A stretch of DNA of 64,000 nucleotides from Pseudomonas sp. JUb42 (GTDB lineage: Bacteria; Pseudomonadota; Gammaproteobacteria; Pseudomonadales; Pseudomonadaceae), in contig NZ_JANUFD010000004.1 in NCBI RefSeq assembly GCF_024807945.1, forward strand, positions 62,001-126,000, given 5' to 3'. The position numbers and the translations under genes were made by a program. Below are positions 46,633 through 55,839 of this stretch, piece by piece. The notes beneath the pieces were generated by a model that saw only the letters and a list, made by a program, of their open reading frames with translations, was not told the origin of the DNA and made no database searches. Within the stretch, counting starts at the first letter, position 1. Each line of letters begins with the position of its first letter.

Positions 46633-49600
46633 TCAGGCGTCCACCAGCGCCATGGCCTCCTCGACATCCACCGCCACCAGCCGCGAACAACCGGGCTCAT
46701 GCATGGTCACGCCCATCAGTTGATCGGCCATTTCCATGGCGATCTTGTTGTGAGTGATGTAGATAAACTGCACAGTTTGCGACATCTCCTTCACGAGCCT
46801 GGCGTAGCGTCCTACGTTGGCATCGTCCAATGGCGCATCGACTTCGTCGAGCATGCAGAACGGTGCCGGGTTGAGTTTGAAAATGGCAAATACCAGGGCC
46901 AACGCAGTCAGCGCTTTCTCGCCGCCGGACAGCAAATGGATGGTGCTGTTCTTCTTGCCCGGGGGACGCGCCATGATTGTCACCCCTGTATCGAGTAAAT
47001 CTTCGCCCGTCAGTTCCAGATAAGCGCTGCCACCACCGAAAACTTTCGGGAAAAGTGCCTGAATTCCGCTATTTATCTGATCGAAGGTCTCCTTGAAACG
47101 GTTGCGCGTCTCCTTGTCGATCTTGCGAATAACGTTTTCCAGCGTCTCAAGTGCTTCTACCAGATCCGCGTTTTGGGCATCGAGATAGCGTTTTCGTTCG
47201 GATTGCTGCTGATATTCGTCAATGGCGGCGAGGTTGATGGCACCCAGACGCTGAATACGCGCGGCAATGCGCTCAAGTTCTTCTTCGGCTTCTTTCTCGT
47301 TGGCGTCACTGGTGAGGGTCGCCAGAACGCCGTGCAAGTCGTAGCCGTCTTCGTGCAGTTGATCTTCGAGGGTCTTGCGGCGCACGGTCAGGGACTGCCA
47401 CTCCATGCGCTGTTGTTCAAGCTGGCCACGCAGCAACTGGGATTGCTGTTCGGCCTGGGTACGGCGCTTTTCCGCATCGCGCAGTTCACGGTCGGCGTCT
47501 TCCAAAGCGTTTTTCGCCGTACGCATTTCTTCGTCGACGACCATACGCCGTTCCAGCAACTCTTCGAGCTTGAGGCGCAGCTCTTCCAGCGGTGCTTCGC
47601 CCTCTTCCAGATTCAGACTTAGTTGCTCACGGCGTTCGCTCAGGCGTTCGGACTGCATCTCCAGACGCTCGAGGGCCTGACGGGTCGAATCATGCTGAGC
47701 CTTGATCGAGCCCAGACGCACCGCCAGTTGATGGGCATGATCCTTGTGCTGACGTGCTTCCTGGCGCACCCGGTCAAGGCGTTCGCGCAGACTGTCACGG
47801 CGGGCTTGCAGTTGCTCGCGCTGCTCGCTGTCCAGGGCCATGGCATCCAGAGCGTCCTGCAATTGCAGGCGTGATTCGCCCAGTTCTTCGTGTTCGATGG
47901 CGCGTTGCTCGGCCAGCTCGGTCAGTTCGTCGTCCAGGCGTGTGCGGCGCAGGGTCAACTGTTCGACCTTGGCCCTGGCGGCAGACAGCTGCGCCTTGAG
48001 TTCGCCCTGCTGCCGGGCTTCGTCCTGCAGGCGGCGCCGTACTTGTTCGCGAGCGTCTTCCTGTTGCAGCTGTTGTTCACGCAGGCTGAGCAGTTGCTCT
48101 TCGAGGCCGGCCAGGGTCGCTTCGCGCTCGTCCCGTTCAAGGTTCAGACGTTGCAACTCCTGACCACGGGCCAGAACGCCGCTCTGAGCTTCACTGGCCC
48201 GGCGCACCCGCAGGAAGTGGCGGCCAACCCAGTAGCCATCACGACTGATCAGGCTCTGCCCGGCGCTCAACTGACTACGGCGGCCCAGAGCTTCGTCGAG
48301 GCTTTCCACCGGCAGCACCTGGCCCAGCCAGGCAGACAGATCGTGATCACTGTCGACCTTGTCGAGCAGGCTACCGGGCATGCGGGCGCCCTCATGGGAA
48401 GGACTGAGCAGACGCAGATCGCCCTGACTGAAACCGGCCAGATCCAGACCGGCGAAATCATCGACCAATACCGCTTGCAGATCGGCGCCCAGCACGGTCT
48501 CCACGGCCATTTCCCACCCGGCCTCGACCCGCAATCCTTCAGCCAGTCGCGGCCGCTCGCTCAGTTCATGTTCGCGCAGCCATTCGGCGGTGCCGGTGTC
48601 CGGATCGAGAGCGGCCTGCTGCAGGGCTTCCAACGATGCAAGACGACCATTAAGGCGTTGCAGTTCGCCCTGGGCCTGTTGCTGCGCCTGATTGGCCCGC
48701 TGCAGTTCGTCGCGCAACTGCTCAAGGCGTTCGACGAGCTGCTCTTCGCTCACCTGCAATTCTTCGAGGGTCATTTCACGGCTGGCGAGGTCTTCGCTCA
48801 GTTCGAGAATGGCAGCGTCTTCCGGGTCGGCGGCGAGCAACGCCCGTTCTTCGCCCAGACGACGCTGGCGCTCGGCCAGACGCTCCATGCTCTGCTCAAG
48901 CTGCTGAATGCGCGACTGCTGGACTTCAGCCAGGCGCCGCGGCTCGGCGGAGGTCAGGTTGAAGGCGTCCCACTGCTCCTGCCAGCTCTGCATGGCGATT
49001 TCGGCATCTTCCAGGGCAATGGCCGACTCTTCGGCGGCGGCCTGGGTGATGTCCTGCTCGGGCTCGAGCATTTCCAGCTCTTCGCCCAAGGTCGCCAGCA
49101 AGGTACGGTCGTGACCAAGATGAGACTCGGTTTCCTGACGGGCGCGCTCTGCTTCGCGCAGATCGTCCTGCAACTGGCGCAGGCGCTGCTGGCCATGCTG
49201 GATGCTCTGCTCGACCCGGGCAATGTCGCCGCCGACCGAATAGAAGCGCCCCTGCACCAGATTGAAGCGTTCGGACAGGTCGTGATGACCGTCGCGCAGG
49301 CGCTCAATACTGGCATCGGCGCTGCGCTGGTCGGCAACCAACGCCTCGAAACCGACTTCCTGATTGCCGATCACCGACTCGCGCTGAGCCACCTGCTCGT
49401 TCAGCGCCTGCCAGCGCAGGGCGGACAATTGCGCCTTGAGCTGACGCTCCTCGGCCTTGTATTCCTGAAACTTCTCGGCGGCCTGGGCCTGACGGTGCAG
49501 ACGGTCGAGCTGGCGCTCCAGCTCGTCGCGCAGGTCGGTCAGGCGGGCAAGGTTTTCATGAGTGCGGCGGATGCGGTTTTCCGTCTCGCGACGGCGCTCC

Positions 49601-50121
49601 TTGTACTTGGAGATGCCAGCGGCTTCTTCGATGAAGTTGCGCAGATCTTCGGGCTTGGCCTCGATCAGCTTGGAGATCATGCCCTGCTCGATGATCGAGT
49701 AGCTGCGTGGCCCCAGGCCGGTGCCGAGAAAGATATCGGTAATGTCACGACGACGGCATTTGGCGCCGTTCAGGTAGTAGCTGTTCTGGCTGTCGCGGGT
49801 GACCTTGCGGCGAATGGAGATTTCCGCGTAGCTGGCGTATTCGCCGATCAGGGTGCCGTCGGAGTTGTCGAATACCAGTTCGATGCTGGCCTGGCTCACC
49901 GGCTTGCGGCTGGTGGAGCCGTTGAAGATGACGTCGGTCATCGACTCGCCGCGCAGGTTCTTCGCCGAGCTTTCACCCATCACCCAGCGCACGGCGTCGA
50001 TGATGTTGGATTTGCCGCAGCCATTGGGGCCGACGACCGCCGCCATATTACTGGGGAAGTTCACCGTGGTGGGGTCGACGAAGGATTTGAACCCCGCCAG
50101 CTTGATGCACTTCAGCCGCAC
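46633..50121 (-). CDS. smc: chromosome segregation protein SMC
   Basis: Chromosome condensation ATPase, 1162 aa. Walker A is GPNGCGKSNIIDAVRW near residue 32, the ABC signature LLSGGEKALTALAL is near 1065, and Walker B is in FCMLDEVDAPLDD. Two long coiled coils (about 170-500 and 665-990, dense in QLEQ and RLEE-like heptads) flank the hinge (about 505-660). It begins 4 bases after the stop of the GntR gene, so the two are very likely cotranscribed. Confidence 0.97.
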   Translation of the reverse strand: MRLKCIKLAGFKSFVDPTTVNFPSNMAAVVGPNGCGKSNIIDAVRWVMGESSAKNLRGESMTDVIFNGSTSRKPVSQASIELVFDNSDGTLIGEYASYAEISIRRKVTRDSQNSYYLNGAKCRRRDITDIFLGTGLGPRSYSIIEQGMISKLIEAKPEDLRNFIEEAAGISKYKERRRETENRIRRTHENLARLTDLRDELERQLDRLHRQAQAAEKFQEYKAEERQLKAQLSALRWQALNEQVAQRESVIGNQEVGFEALVADQRSADASIERLRDGHHDLSERFNLVQGRFYSVGGDIARVEQSIQHGQQRLRQLQDDLREAERARQETESHLGHDRTLLATLGEELEMLEPEQDITQAAAEESAIALEDAEIAMQSWQEQWDAFNLTSAEPRRLAEVQQSRIQQLEQSMERLAERQRRLGEERALLAADPEDAAILELSEDLASREMTLEELQVSEEQLVERLEQLRDELQRANQAQQQAQGELQRLNGRLASLEALQQAALDPDTGTAEWLREHELSERPRLAEGLRVEAGWEMAVETVLGADLQAVLVDDFAGLDLAGFSQGDLRLLSPSHEGARMPGSLLDKVDSDHDLSAWLGQVLPVESLDEALGRRSQLSAGQSLISRDGYWVGRHFLRVRRASEAQSGVLARGQELQRLNLERDEREATLAGLEEQLLSLREQQLQQEDAREQVRRRLQDEARQQGELKAQLSAARAKVEQLTLRRTRLDDELTELAEQRAIEHEELGESRLQLQDALDAMALDSEQREQLQARRDSLRERLDRVRQEARQHKDHAHQLAVRLGSIKAQHDSTRQALERLEMQSERLSERREQLSLNLEEGEAPLEELRLKLEELLERRMVVDEEMRTAKNALEDADRELRDAEKRRTQAEQQSQLLRGQLEQQRMEWQSLTVRRKTLEDQLHEDGYDLHGVLATLTSDANEKEAEEELERIAARIQRLGAINLAAIDEYQQQSERKRYLDAQNADLVEALETLENVIRKIDKETRNRFKETFDQINSGIQALFPKVFGGGSAYLELTGEDLLDTGVTIMARPPGKKNSTIHLLSGGEKALTALALVFAIFKLNPAPFCMLDEVDAPLDDANVGRYARLVKEMSQTVQFIYITHNKIAMEMADQLMGVTMHEPGCSRLVAVDVEEAMALVDA

Positions 50122-50125
50122 GGGG

Positions 50126-50785
50126 TCAGCCTGCCGTCAACGCGGACAGGATCAGCTTGCAACTGCGCTCGGCGTAGTCACCCAGGACCTTGCGGATCAG
50201 CACTTCATCGCGGGCAATGACGGCGCCGAGCAAATTCGCGAACAGGTTCAGGTAATCGCCCATTTCCGCCTTGCGCTGCTCCAGGGCCAGAGAATAGTTA
50301 CGGCTCATGGACGGTTGCAGATTTTCCACCGTCTCTTGCAGATACGGGTTGTCGGCAAACGGGAACGCGGCACGCATGACATTGAAGCTGTCTTCGACGA
50401 AGGCCTGAACATCCGCGCGCTCGGAACTGGCGATCAGCCGCTGCTGGATTTGCAGGAAGGCGCCCAGATCAGCCTGCTCCGTCCAGGTGCGCGCGACGGC
50501 TATGGCCAACAGAACATACAACTCGCTCATCAGGTTGCACAGGCTGATCACGTTATGGGCAGTGATCTCGGTGACCTGAGCACCACGGCGCGGGAGGATG
50601 ACGATCAGGTGGCGGCGCTCGAGGATCAGCAGCGCTTCGCGCACCGAACCGCGGCTGACGTTCAGCGCCTGAGTGACCTTTTGTTCCTGGATGCGCTCGC
50701 CCGGCTTGAGCTCACCACGAATGATGCGCTCGGCAAGGTGTTGAGCGATTTGCTCGGCGAGGCTGTCCGGGGCCTTGAACGTCAT
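50126..50785 (-). CDS. GntR family regulator (FCD/FadR type) upstream of smc
   Basis: DNA-binding repressor-type protein, 219 aa. The winged helix (about 8-70) has EQIAQHLAERIIRGELKPGE and VTQALNVSRGSVREALLILE; the rest is an all-helical FCD ligand-binding domain. The ATG at 50785 (MTFKAPDSLAEQIA) was chosen because upstream codons in the same frame lack a ribosome site. It is divergent from xdhA across 275 bases and 4 bases before smc. It may control xdhABC, but no matching operator pair could be defined. Confidence 0.88.
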   Translation of the reverse strand: MTFKAPDSLAEQIAQHLAERIIRGELKPGERIQEQKVTQALNVSRGSVREALLILERRHLIVILPRRGAQVTEITAHNVISLCNLMSELYVLLAIAVARTWTEQADLGAFLQIQQRLIASSERADVQAFVEDSFNVMRAAFPFADNPYLQETVENLQPSMSRNYSLALEQRKAEMGDYLNLFANLLGAVIARDEVLIRKVLGDYAERSCKLILSALTAG

Positions 50786-51060
50786 GTTTGTCCCTTGAAT
50801 CTGGAGTCTGTGGCGGCAAAGCGGCGAAGTGTATCGCACTGGAGTGCGATGGCGCAGGGCCACTTGCCGCGAACTGGCACGAAATACGCAAACCTTTGAA
50901 CATCTTCTTACAGATTCATTGCATCCCCCGACAGCCACTGATCGTGCGAAGCCGGAAAAACAGACTTTCTTGACCTGAAAGTCAGATTTTAATTGATCCT
51001 ATAATCAGAGCTGATAGATTCATCGACACGTTCGATTACAAAAGATAGAGGCGCTGCGCC

Positions 51061-52515
51061 GTGATCCAGTTTCTTCTCAACCAGACCCTGCAGACCGAGC
51101 ATGTACTGGACCCGAATATGACGGTGCTCAATTACCTGCGCGGGCATGTGCACAAGACCGGCACCAAGGAAGGCTGTGCCAGCGGCGACTGCGGCGCCTG
51201 TACGGTGGTGGTTGGCGAGCTGGAAACCGACGGCGACGGCCAGGACCGCCTGCGTTATCGCAGCCTCAATTCCTGCCTGACCTTTGTCGCCTCGCTGCAC
51301 GGCAAACAACTGATCAGTGTCGAAGACCTCAAGCATCAAGGCCGTCTGCACAGCGTGCAGCAGGCCATGGTCGACTGCCACGGCTCGCAATGCGGTTTCT
51401 GTACGCCAGGCTTCGTCATGTCGCTGTTTGCCTTGCAAAAGAACAGCAGCGGCGCCGACAGCCATCAGGCCCACGAAGCCCTGGCGGGCAATCTGTGTCG
51501 GTGCACCGGCTACCGGCCGATTCTCGCCGCCGCCGAACAGGCGTGCAGCCAGCGTCAGCCCGATCCCTTCGATCAGCACGAAGCGCAAACCATCGCCCGC
51601 CTGCGCGCCATCGCCCCGCAACCGCATCTTGAGCTGAGCGACGGCAACAAGCGTTGCCTGATGCCTTACACCGTGGCTGACCTTGCCAATCTTTACCAAC
51701 AGAACCCCGACGCCCGGTTGCTGGCCGGTGGCACCGACCTGGCACTGGAAGTGACCCAGTTGCATCGCCAACTGCCGGTGATGATTTATGTCGGCAATGT
51801 CGCCGAACTCAAGGGCATCCGGCACTTCGACGATCGCCTGGAAATCGGCGCCGCCACACCCTTGAGCGATTGCCACGCCGCACTGGCTGCGCAATACCCG
51901 GACTTCGGCGAGCTGTTGCAGCGTTTCGCCTCGTTGCAGATCCGCAACCAGGGCACCCTGGGCGGCAATATCGGCAATGCCTCGCCCATCGGCGATACCC
52001 CGCCGCTGCTGATCGCCCTTGGCGCGCAACTGATCCTGCGCAAGGGCGACAACCGCCGCACCCTGGCGCTTGAGGACTACTTCATTGATTACCGGGTCAC
52101 CGCCCGTCAGCCCGGCGAGTTCATCGAGACCATCGTTGTGCCCAAGGCCAACGCCCGGCAGTGGTTCCGCGCCTATAAGGTGTCGAAACGCCTGGATGAC
52201 GATATCTCTGCCGTCTGCGCAGCCCTGCGTCTGGAAATCAACGATGGCAGGGTCGTCGATGCCCGGGTGGCCTTCGGCGGCATGGCAGCGATTGCCAAGC
52301 GTGCAACTGCCTGTGAACAGGCGCTGATCGGCGCAACCTGGAATTCTGACACCCTGGAGCAGGCCTGCGCCGCCCTCGGTGATGATTTCACGCCGCTGTC
52401 GGACTTCCGCGCCAGCAAGGAATACCGCCTGCTGACCGCGCGCAACCTGCTGCGCAAGGCTTTTATCGAACTGCAAACGCCGAATATCCAGACGCGGGTG
52501 ACTGCTTATGTCTAA
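51061..52515 (+). CDS. xdhA: xanthine dehydrogenase small subunit (FeS-FAD)
   Basis: Carries the two 2Fe-2S clusters and FAD of xanthine dehydrogenase, which oxidises hypoxanthine and xanthine to urate; 484 aa. Cluster motifs are GCASGDCGACTVVVGE with a later Cys in RSLNSCLTF, and CGFCTPGFVMS with CRCTGYRPI. The FAD domain has LLAGGTDLALEV and TLGGNIGNASPIGD. The start is GTG with AGAGG upstream. TATAAT at 51000-51005 is a possible -10. It overlaps xdhB by 8 bases. Confidence 0.97.
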   Translation: MIQFLLNQTLQTEHVLDPNMTVLNYLRGHVHKTGTKEGCASGDCGACTVVVGELETDGDGQDRLRYRSLNSCLTFVASLHGKQLISVEDLKHQGRLHSVQQAMVDCHGSQCGFCTPGFVMSLFALQKNSSGADSHQAHEALAGNLCRCTGYRPILAAAEQACSQRQPDPFDQHEAQTIARLRAIAPQPHLELSDGNKRCLMPYTVADLANLYQQNPDARLLAGGTDLALEVTQLHRQLPVMIYVGNVAELKGIRHFDDRLEIGAATPLSDCHAALAAQYPDFGELLQRFASLQIRNQGTLGGNIGNASPIGDTPPLLIALGAQLILRKGDNRRTLALEDYFIDYRVTARQPGEFIETIVVPKANARQWFRAYKVSKRLDDDISAVCAALRLEINDGRVVDARVAFGGMAAIAKRATACEQALIGATWNSDTLEQACAALGDDFTPLSDFRASKEYRLLTARNLLRKAFIELQTPNIQTRVTAYV

Positions 52516-55000
52516 TCACGCGCCGCAGAAAACCCAGGCCGAACTGGCCGACCTGTTTCGTCAGGACCTGACCACCGGCGTCGGTCGCAGCGTCAAGCAC
52601 GACAGCGCCGACAAGCATGTGTCAGGCGAGGCGCTGTATATCGACGATCGTCTGGAGTTTCCCAACCAGTTGCACGTCTATGCGCGCCTGTCCGACCGCG
52701 CCCACGCACGTATTCTCAGTATTGATACGACGCCGTGCCTGGCCTTCGAGGGTGTGCGCATCGTTGTCACCCACGAGGATATTCCCGGTCTCAAGGACAT
52801 CGGCCCGCTGCTGCCCGGTGATCCGCTGCTGGCCATCGATATCGTCGAGTTCGTCGGCCAGCCGGTCCTGGCCGTCGCCGCCAGCAGCCTGGAAATCGCC
52901 CGGCAGGCAGCCATGGCGGCAGTAATCGAATACGAAGACCTGGTGCCCGTGCTCGATGTGGTCGAAGCCCTGCGCAAGAAGCACTTTGTCCTCGACAGCC
53001 ATACCCATCAGCGCGGTGACTCGTCCACGGCCCTGGCCTCGGCGCCCCATCGCCTGCAAGGCAGCCTGCATATCGGCGGTCAGGAACATTTTTATCTGGA
53101 GACCCAGGTGTCGTCGGTCATGCCCAGCGAAGATGGCGGCATGATCGTCTACTGCTCGACCCAGAACCCGACGGAAGTCCAGAAGCTGGTGGCCGAAGTC
53201 CTCGACGTGCCCATGAGCCGCATCGTCGTTGATATGCGCCGCATGGGTGGCGGTTTCGGCGGCAAGGAAACCCAGGCCGCCAGCCCCGCCTGCCTGTGCG
53301 CGGTGATCGCTCATCTGACCGGCCAGCCGACCAAGATGCGCCTGCCCCGGGTCGAAGACATGCTGATGACCGGCAAGCGCCACCCCTTCTATATCGAATA
53401 CGACGTCGGCTTCGATGATACTGGTCGCCTGCACGGTATCCAGTTGGATCTGGCGGGTAACTGCGGCTACTCGCCGGACCTGTCGGCGTCCATTGTCGAC
53501 CGCGCCATGTTCCATGCCGACAACGCCTATTACCTGGGCGACGCCACCGTCAACGGCCATCGCTGCAAGACCCATACGGCGTCCAATACCGCCTATCGCG
53601 GCTTTGGCGGCCCGCAAGGCATGGTGGCCATCGAAGAGGTGATGGACAGTATCGCCCGCTATCTGGGCGTAGACCCGCTGGCCGTGCGCAAACGCAATTA
53701 CTACGGCCAGGACGAGCGCAACGTCACCCACTACTACCAGACCGTCGAGCACAACCTGCTTGAGGAAATGACTGCCGAGCTGGAAGCCAGCTGCGACTAC
53801 GCCGAGCGCCGTGAAGCCATCCGTGCCTTCAACGCCGCCAGCCCGATCCTGAAGAAAGGTCTGGCCCTGACCCCGGTGAAATTCGGCATTTCCTTTACCG
53901 CCAGCTTTCTCAACCAGGCTGGCGCGCTGATCCATATCTACACCGACGGCAGTATCCACCTGAACCACGGCGGCACGGAGATGGGCCAGGGCCTCAATAC
54001 CAAAGTCGCCCAAGTAGTGGCCGAGGTGTTCCAGGTCGATATCGGGCGCATCCAGATCACCGCGACCAATACCGACAAGGTGCCCAATACCTCGCCCACG
54101 GCCGCCTCCAGTGGCACCGACCTGAACGGCAAGGCCGCGCAAAATGCCGCAGAAATCCTCAAGCAGCGCCTGGTGGAATTTGCCGCGCGGCACTATCAGG
54201 TGCCGGAGTCCGAGGTCGAGTTTCGCAACGGCCATGTGCGCGTCGGCGAGCAACTGCTGAGCTTCGCTGCGCTGGCGCAGCAGGCGTGGATGGGCCAGGT
54301 ATCGCTGTCGAGTACCGGTTACTACAAGACGCCGAAGATCTTCTACGACCGCACTCAGGCCCGTGGCCGGCCCTTCTATTACTTCGCCTTTGGCGCGGCC
54401 TGTGCCGAGGTCATCGTCGATACCCTGACCGGCGAATACAAGATGCTACGCACCGACATCCTGCACGACGTCGGCGCATCGCTGAACCCGGCCATCGATA
54501 TCGGCCAGGTCGAAGGCGGCTATATCCAGGGCGCCGGTTGGCTGACCTGCGAAGAACTGGTGTGGAACGACAAGGGCAAGCTGATGACCTCGGGGCCGGC
54601 CAGCTACAAGATCCCCGCCGTTGCTGATCTGCCGCTGGACCTGCGGGTCAAGCTGGTGGAAAAACGCCAGAACCCGGAAGACACCGTGTTCCACTCCAAG
54701 GCCGTGGGCGAGCCGCCATTTATGCTTGGTATCGCTGCATGGTGCGCAATCAAGGACGCCGTGGCCAGCCTCGGCGACTACCGCCAACAACCACGCATCG
54801 ACGCCCCGGCCACGCCGGAGCGGGTGTTGTGGGGATGCGAGCAGATGCGCGAATTACTTGTGGGAGCGAGGCTTGCCCGCGAAGAGGCCAGTACATCCGA
54901 TGCATCTCTTGCGTCTGAATTATCGCTTTCGCGGGCAAGCCTCGCTCCCACAAGTCTCTCAAGCCCAACAAGCCCTGTGCCTGGCGGGAGAATCGTATGA
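52508..55000 (+). CDS. xdhB: xanthine dehydrogenase large subunit with a REP-encoded C-terminal extension
   Basis: Molybdopterin subunit of xanthine dehydrogenase, 830 aa. GGGFGGKETQ, NTAYRGFGGPQG, GGTEMGQGLNT and the catalytic Glu region KAVGEPPFMLG are all present. The normal protein should end shortly after RVLWGCEQMREL (about residue 782). Instead a REP pair (54859-54952) lies in frame and adds about 47 residues (VGARLAREEAS, then SLSRASLAPTS). The TGA still overlaps the xdhC ATG (ATGA), so coupling to xdhC is kept. The tail is unlikely to be part of the folded enzyme. Confidence 0.95.
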   Translation: MSNHAPQKTQAELADLFRQDLTTGVGRSVKHDSADKHVSGEALYIDDRLEFPNQLHVYARLSDRAHARILSIDTTPCLAFEGVRIVVTHEDIPGLKDIGPLLPGDPLLAIDIVEFVGQPVLAVAASSLEIARQAAMAAVIEYEDLVPVLDVVEALRKKHFVLDSHTHQRGDSSTALASAPHRLQGSLHIGGQEHFYLETQVSSVMPSEDGGMIVYCSTQNPTEVQKLVAEVLDVPMSRIVVDMRRMGGGFGGKETQAASPACLCAVIAHLTGQPTKMRLPRVEDMLMTGKRHPFYIEYDVGFDDTGRLHGIQLDLAGNCGYSPDLSASIVDRAMFHADNAYYLGDATVNGHRCKTHTASNTAYRGFGGPQGMVAIEEVMDSIARYLGVDPLAVRKRNYYGQDERNVTHYYQTVEHNLLEEMTAELEASCDYAERREAIRAFNAASPILKKGLALTPVKFGISFTASFLNQAGALIHIYTDGSIHLNHGGTEMGQGLNTKVAQVVAEVFQVDIGRIQITATNTDKVPNTSPTAASSGTDLNGKAAQNAAEILKQRLVEFAARHYQVPESEVEFRNGHVRVGEQLLSFAALAQQAWMGQVSLSSTGYYKTPKIFYDRTQARGRPFYYFAFGAACAEVIVDTLTGEYKMLRTDILHDVGASLNPAIDIGQVEGGYIQGAGWLTCEELVWNDKGKLMTSGPASYKIPAVADLPLDLRVKLVEKRQNPEDTVFHSKAVGEPPFMLGIAAWCAIKDAVASLGDYRQQPRIDAPATPERVLWGCEQMRELLVGARLAREEASTSDASLASELSLSRASLAPTSLSSPTSPVPGGRIV
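54859..54952. repeat. REP pair inside the 3' end of xdhB
   Basis: The arms TGTGGGAGCGAGGCTTGCCC and GGGCAAGCCTCGCTCCCACA are complete and perfectly complementary, with a 44-base centre. It is the only REP pair in the window lying inside an active reading frame. Confidence 0.92.
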
Positions 55001-55839
55001 CCAACTGGATCAGCGCCCTGGCCGATCTGCAAACCCGGGACGAGCCTTGCGTGCTTGTGACCATCATCGAAGAGCGCGGCTCGACCCCGCGTAATGCCGG
55101 TTCGAAGATGGTAGTCAGCGCCGCAAAGATCTACGACACCATCGGCGGCGGCCATCTGGAATACAAGGCCATGGAAATCGCCCGGGACATGCTCGCCAGC
55201 GGCAGCCAGGGCACACGCCTGGAACGCTTCAGCCTCGGTGCCAGCCTCGGCCAGTGCTGCGGCGGAGTGAATGTCCTGCTGTTCGAACTTATGGGCCAGC
55301 CTCAGGCGCAGATCGCCGTATTCGGTGCCGGGCATGTCGGTCGGGCATTGGTGCCGTTACTTGCCAGCCTGCCATGCCGGGTGCGCTGGATTGACTCCCG
55401 GGAAAACGAGTTCCCCGACACCCTGCCCGCCGGGGTGCTGAAAATCGTCAACGAAGAGCCGCTGGACGAAGTCGCCGAACTGCCCACGGGCAGTTACTGC
55501 ATCGTCATGACCCATAACCATCAGTTGGATCTTGAATTGACCGCAGCCATCCTCAAGCGCGCTGACTTCGGCTATTTCGGCCTGATCGGTTCGAAGACCA
55601 AGCGGGTCAAGTTCGAGCATCGTCTGCGTGATCGCGGCTATGAACCGGCCCTGCTGCAACGCATGCGCTGCCCCATGGGCCTGGCCGAGGTCAAAGGCAA
55701 GTTGCCGATCGAGATTGCCGTGTCCATCGCCGCCGAAGTGATCGCCACCTATAACGCCAGCTTTGGCCAATCCAGCGCCGGACAAGAGCCGGTCGCCCAA
55801 CTATTGCCGGTCTCGCGCCGCAGCCAGGGACCTCGATGA
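54997..55839 (+). CDS. xdhC: xanthine dehydrogenase accessory protein XdhC
   Basis: Molybdenum cofactor maturation and insertion chaperone for xanthine dehydrogenase, 280 aa. The N-terminal XdhC/CoxI domain has EERGSTPRNAGSKMVV and GGGHLEYKAMEIAR; the Rossmann domain has AVFGAGHVGRALVPLL, and MTHNHQLDLEL and FGLIGSKTKRVKF follow. It overlaps xdhB and guaD by 4 bases each (ATGA twice), so the four genes form a coupled operon. Confidence 0.95.
   Translation: MTNWISALADLQTRDEPCVLVTIIEERGSTPRNAGSKMVVSAAKIYDTIGGGHLEYKAMEIARDMLASGSQGTRLERFSLGASLGQCCGGVNVLLFELMGQPQAQIAVFGAGHVGRALVPLLASLPCRVRWIDSRENEFPDTLPAGVLKIVNEEPLDEVAELPTGSYCIVMTHNHQLDLELTAAILKRADFGYFGLIGSKTKRVKFEHRLRDRGYEPALLQRMRCPMGLAEVKGKLPIEIAVSIAAEVIATYNASFGQSSAGQEPVAQLLPVSRRSQGPR

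Noticed and set aside
50970..51005. Standard sigma-70 promoter TTGACC to TATAAT before xdhA
   Set aside because: The two hexamers are 24 bases apart, too far for a normal promoter; only the TATAAT was kept as a possible -10.
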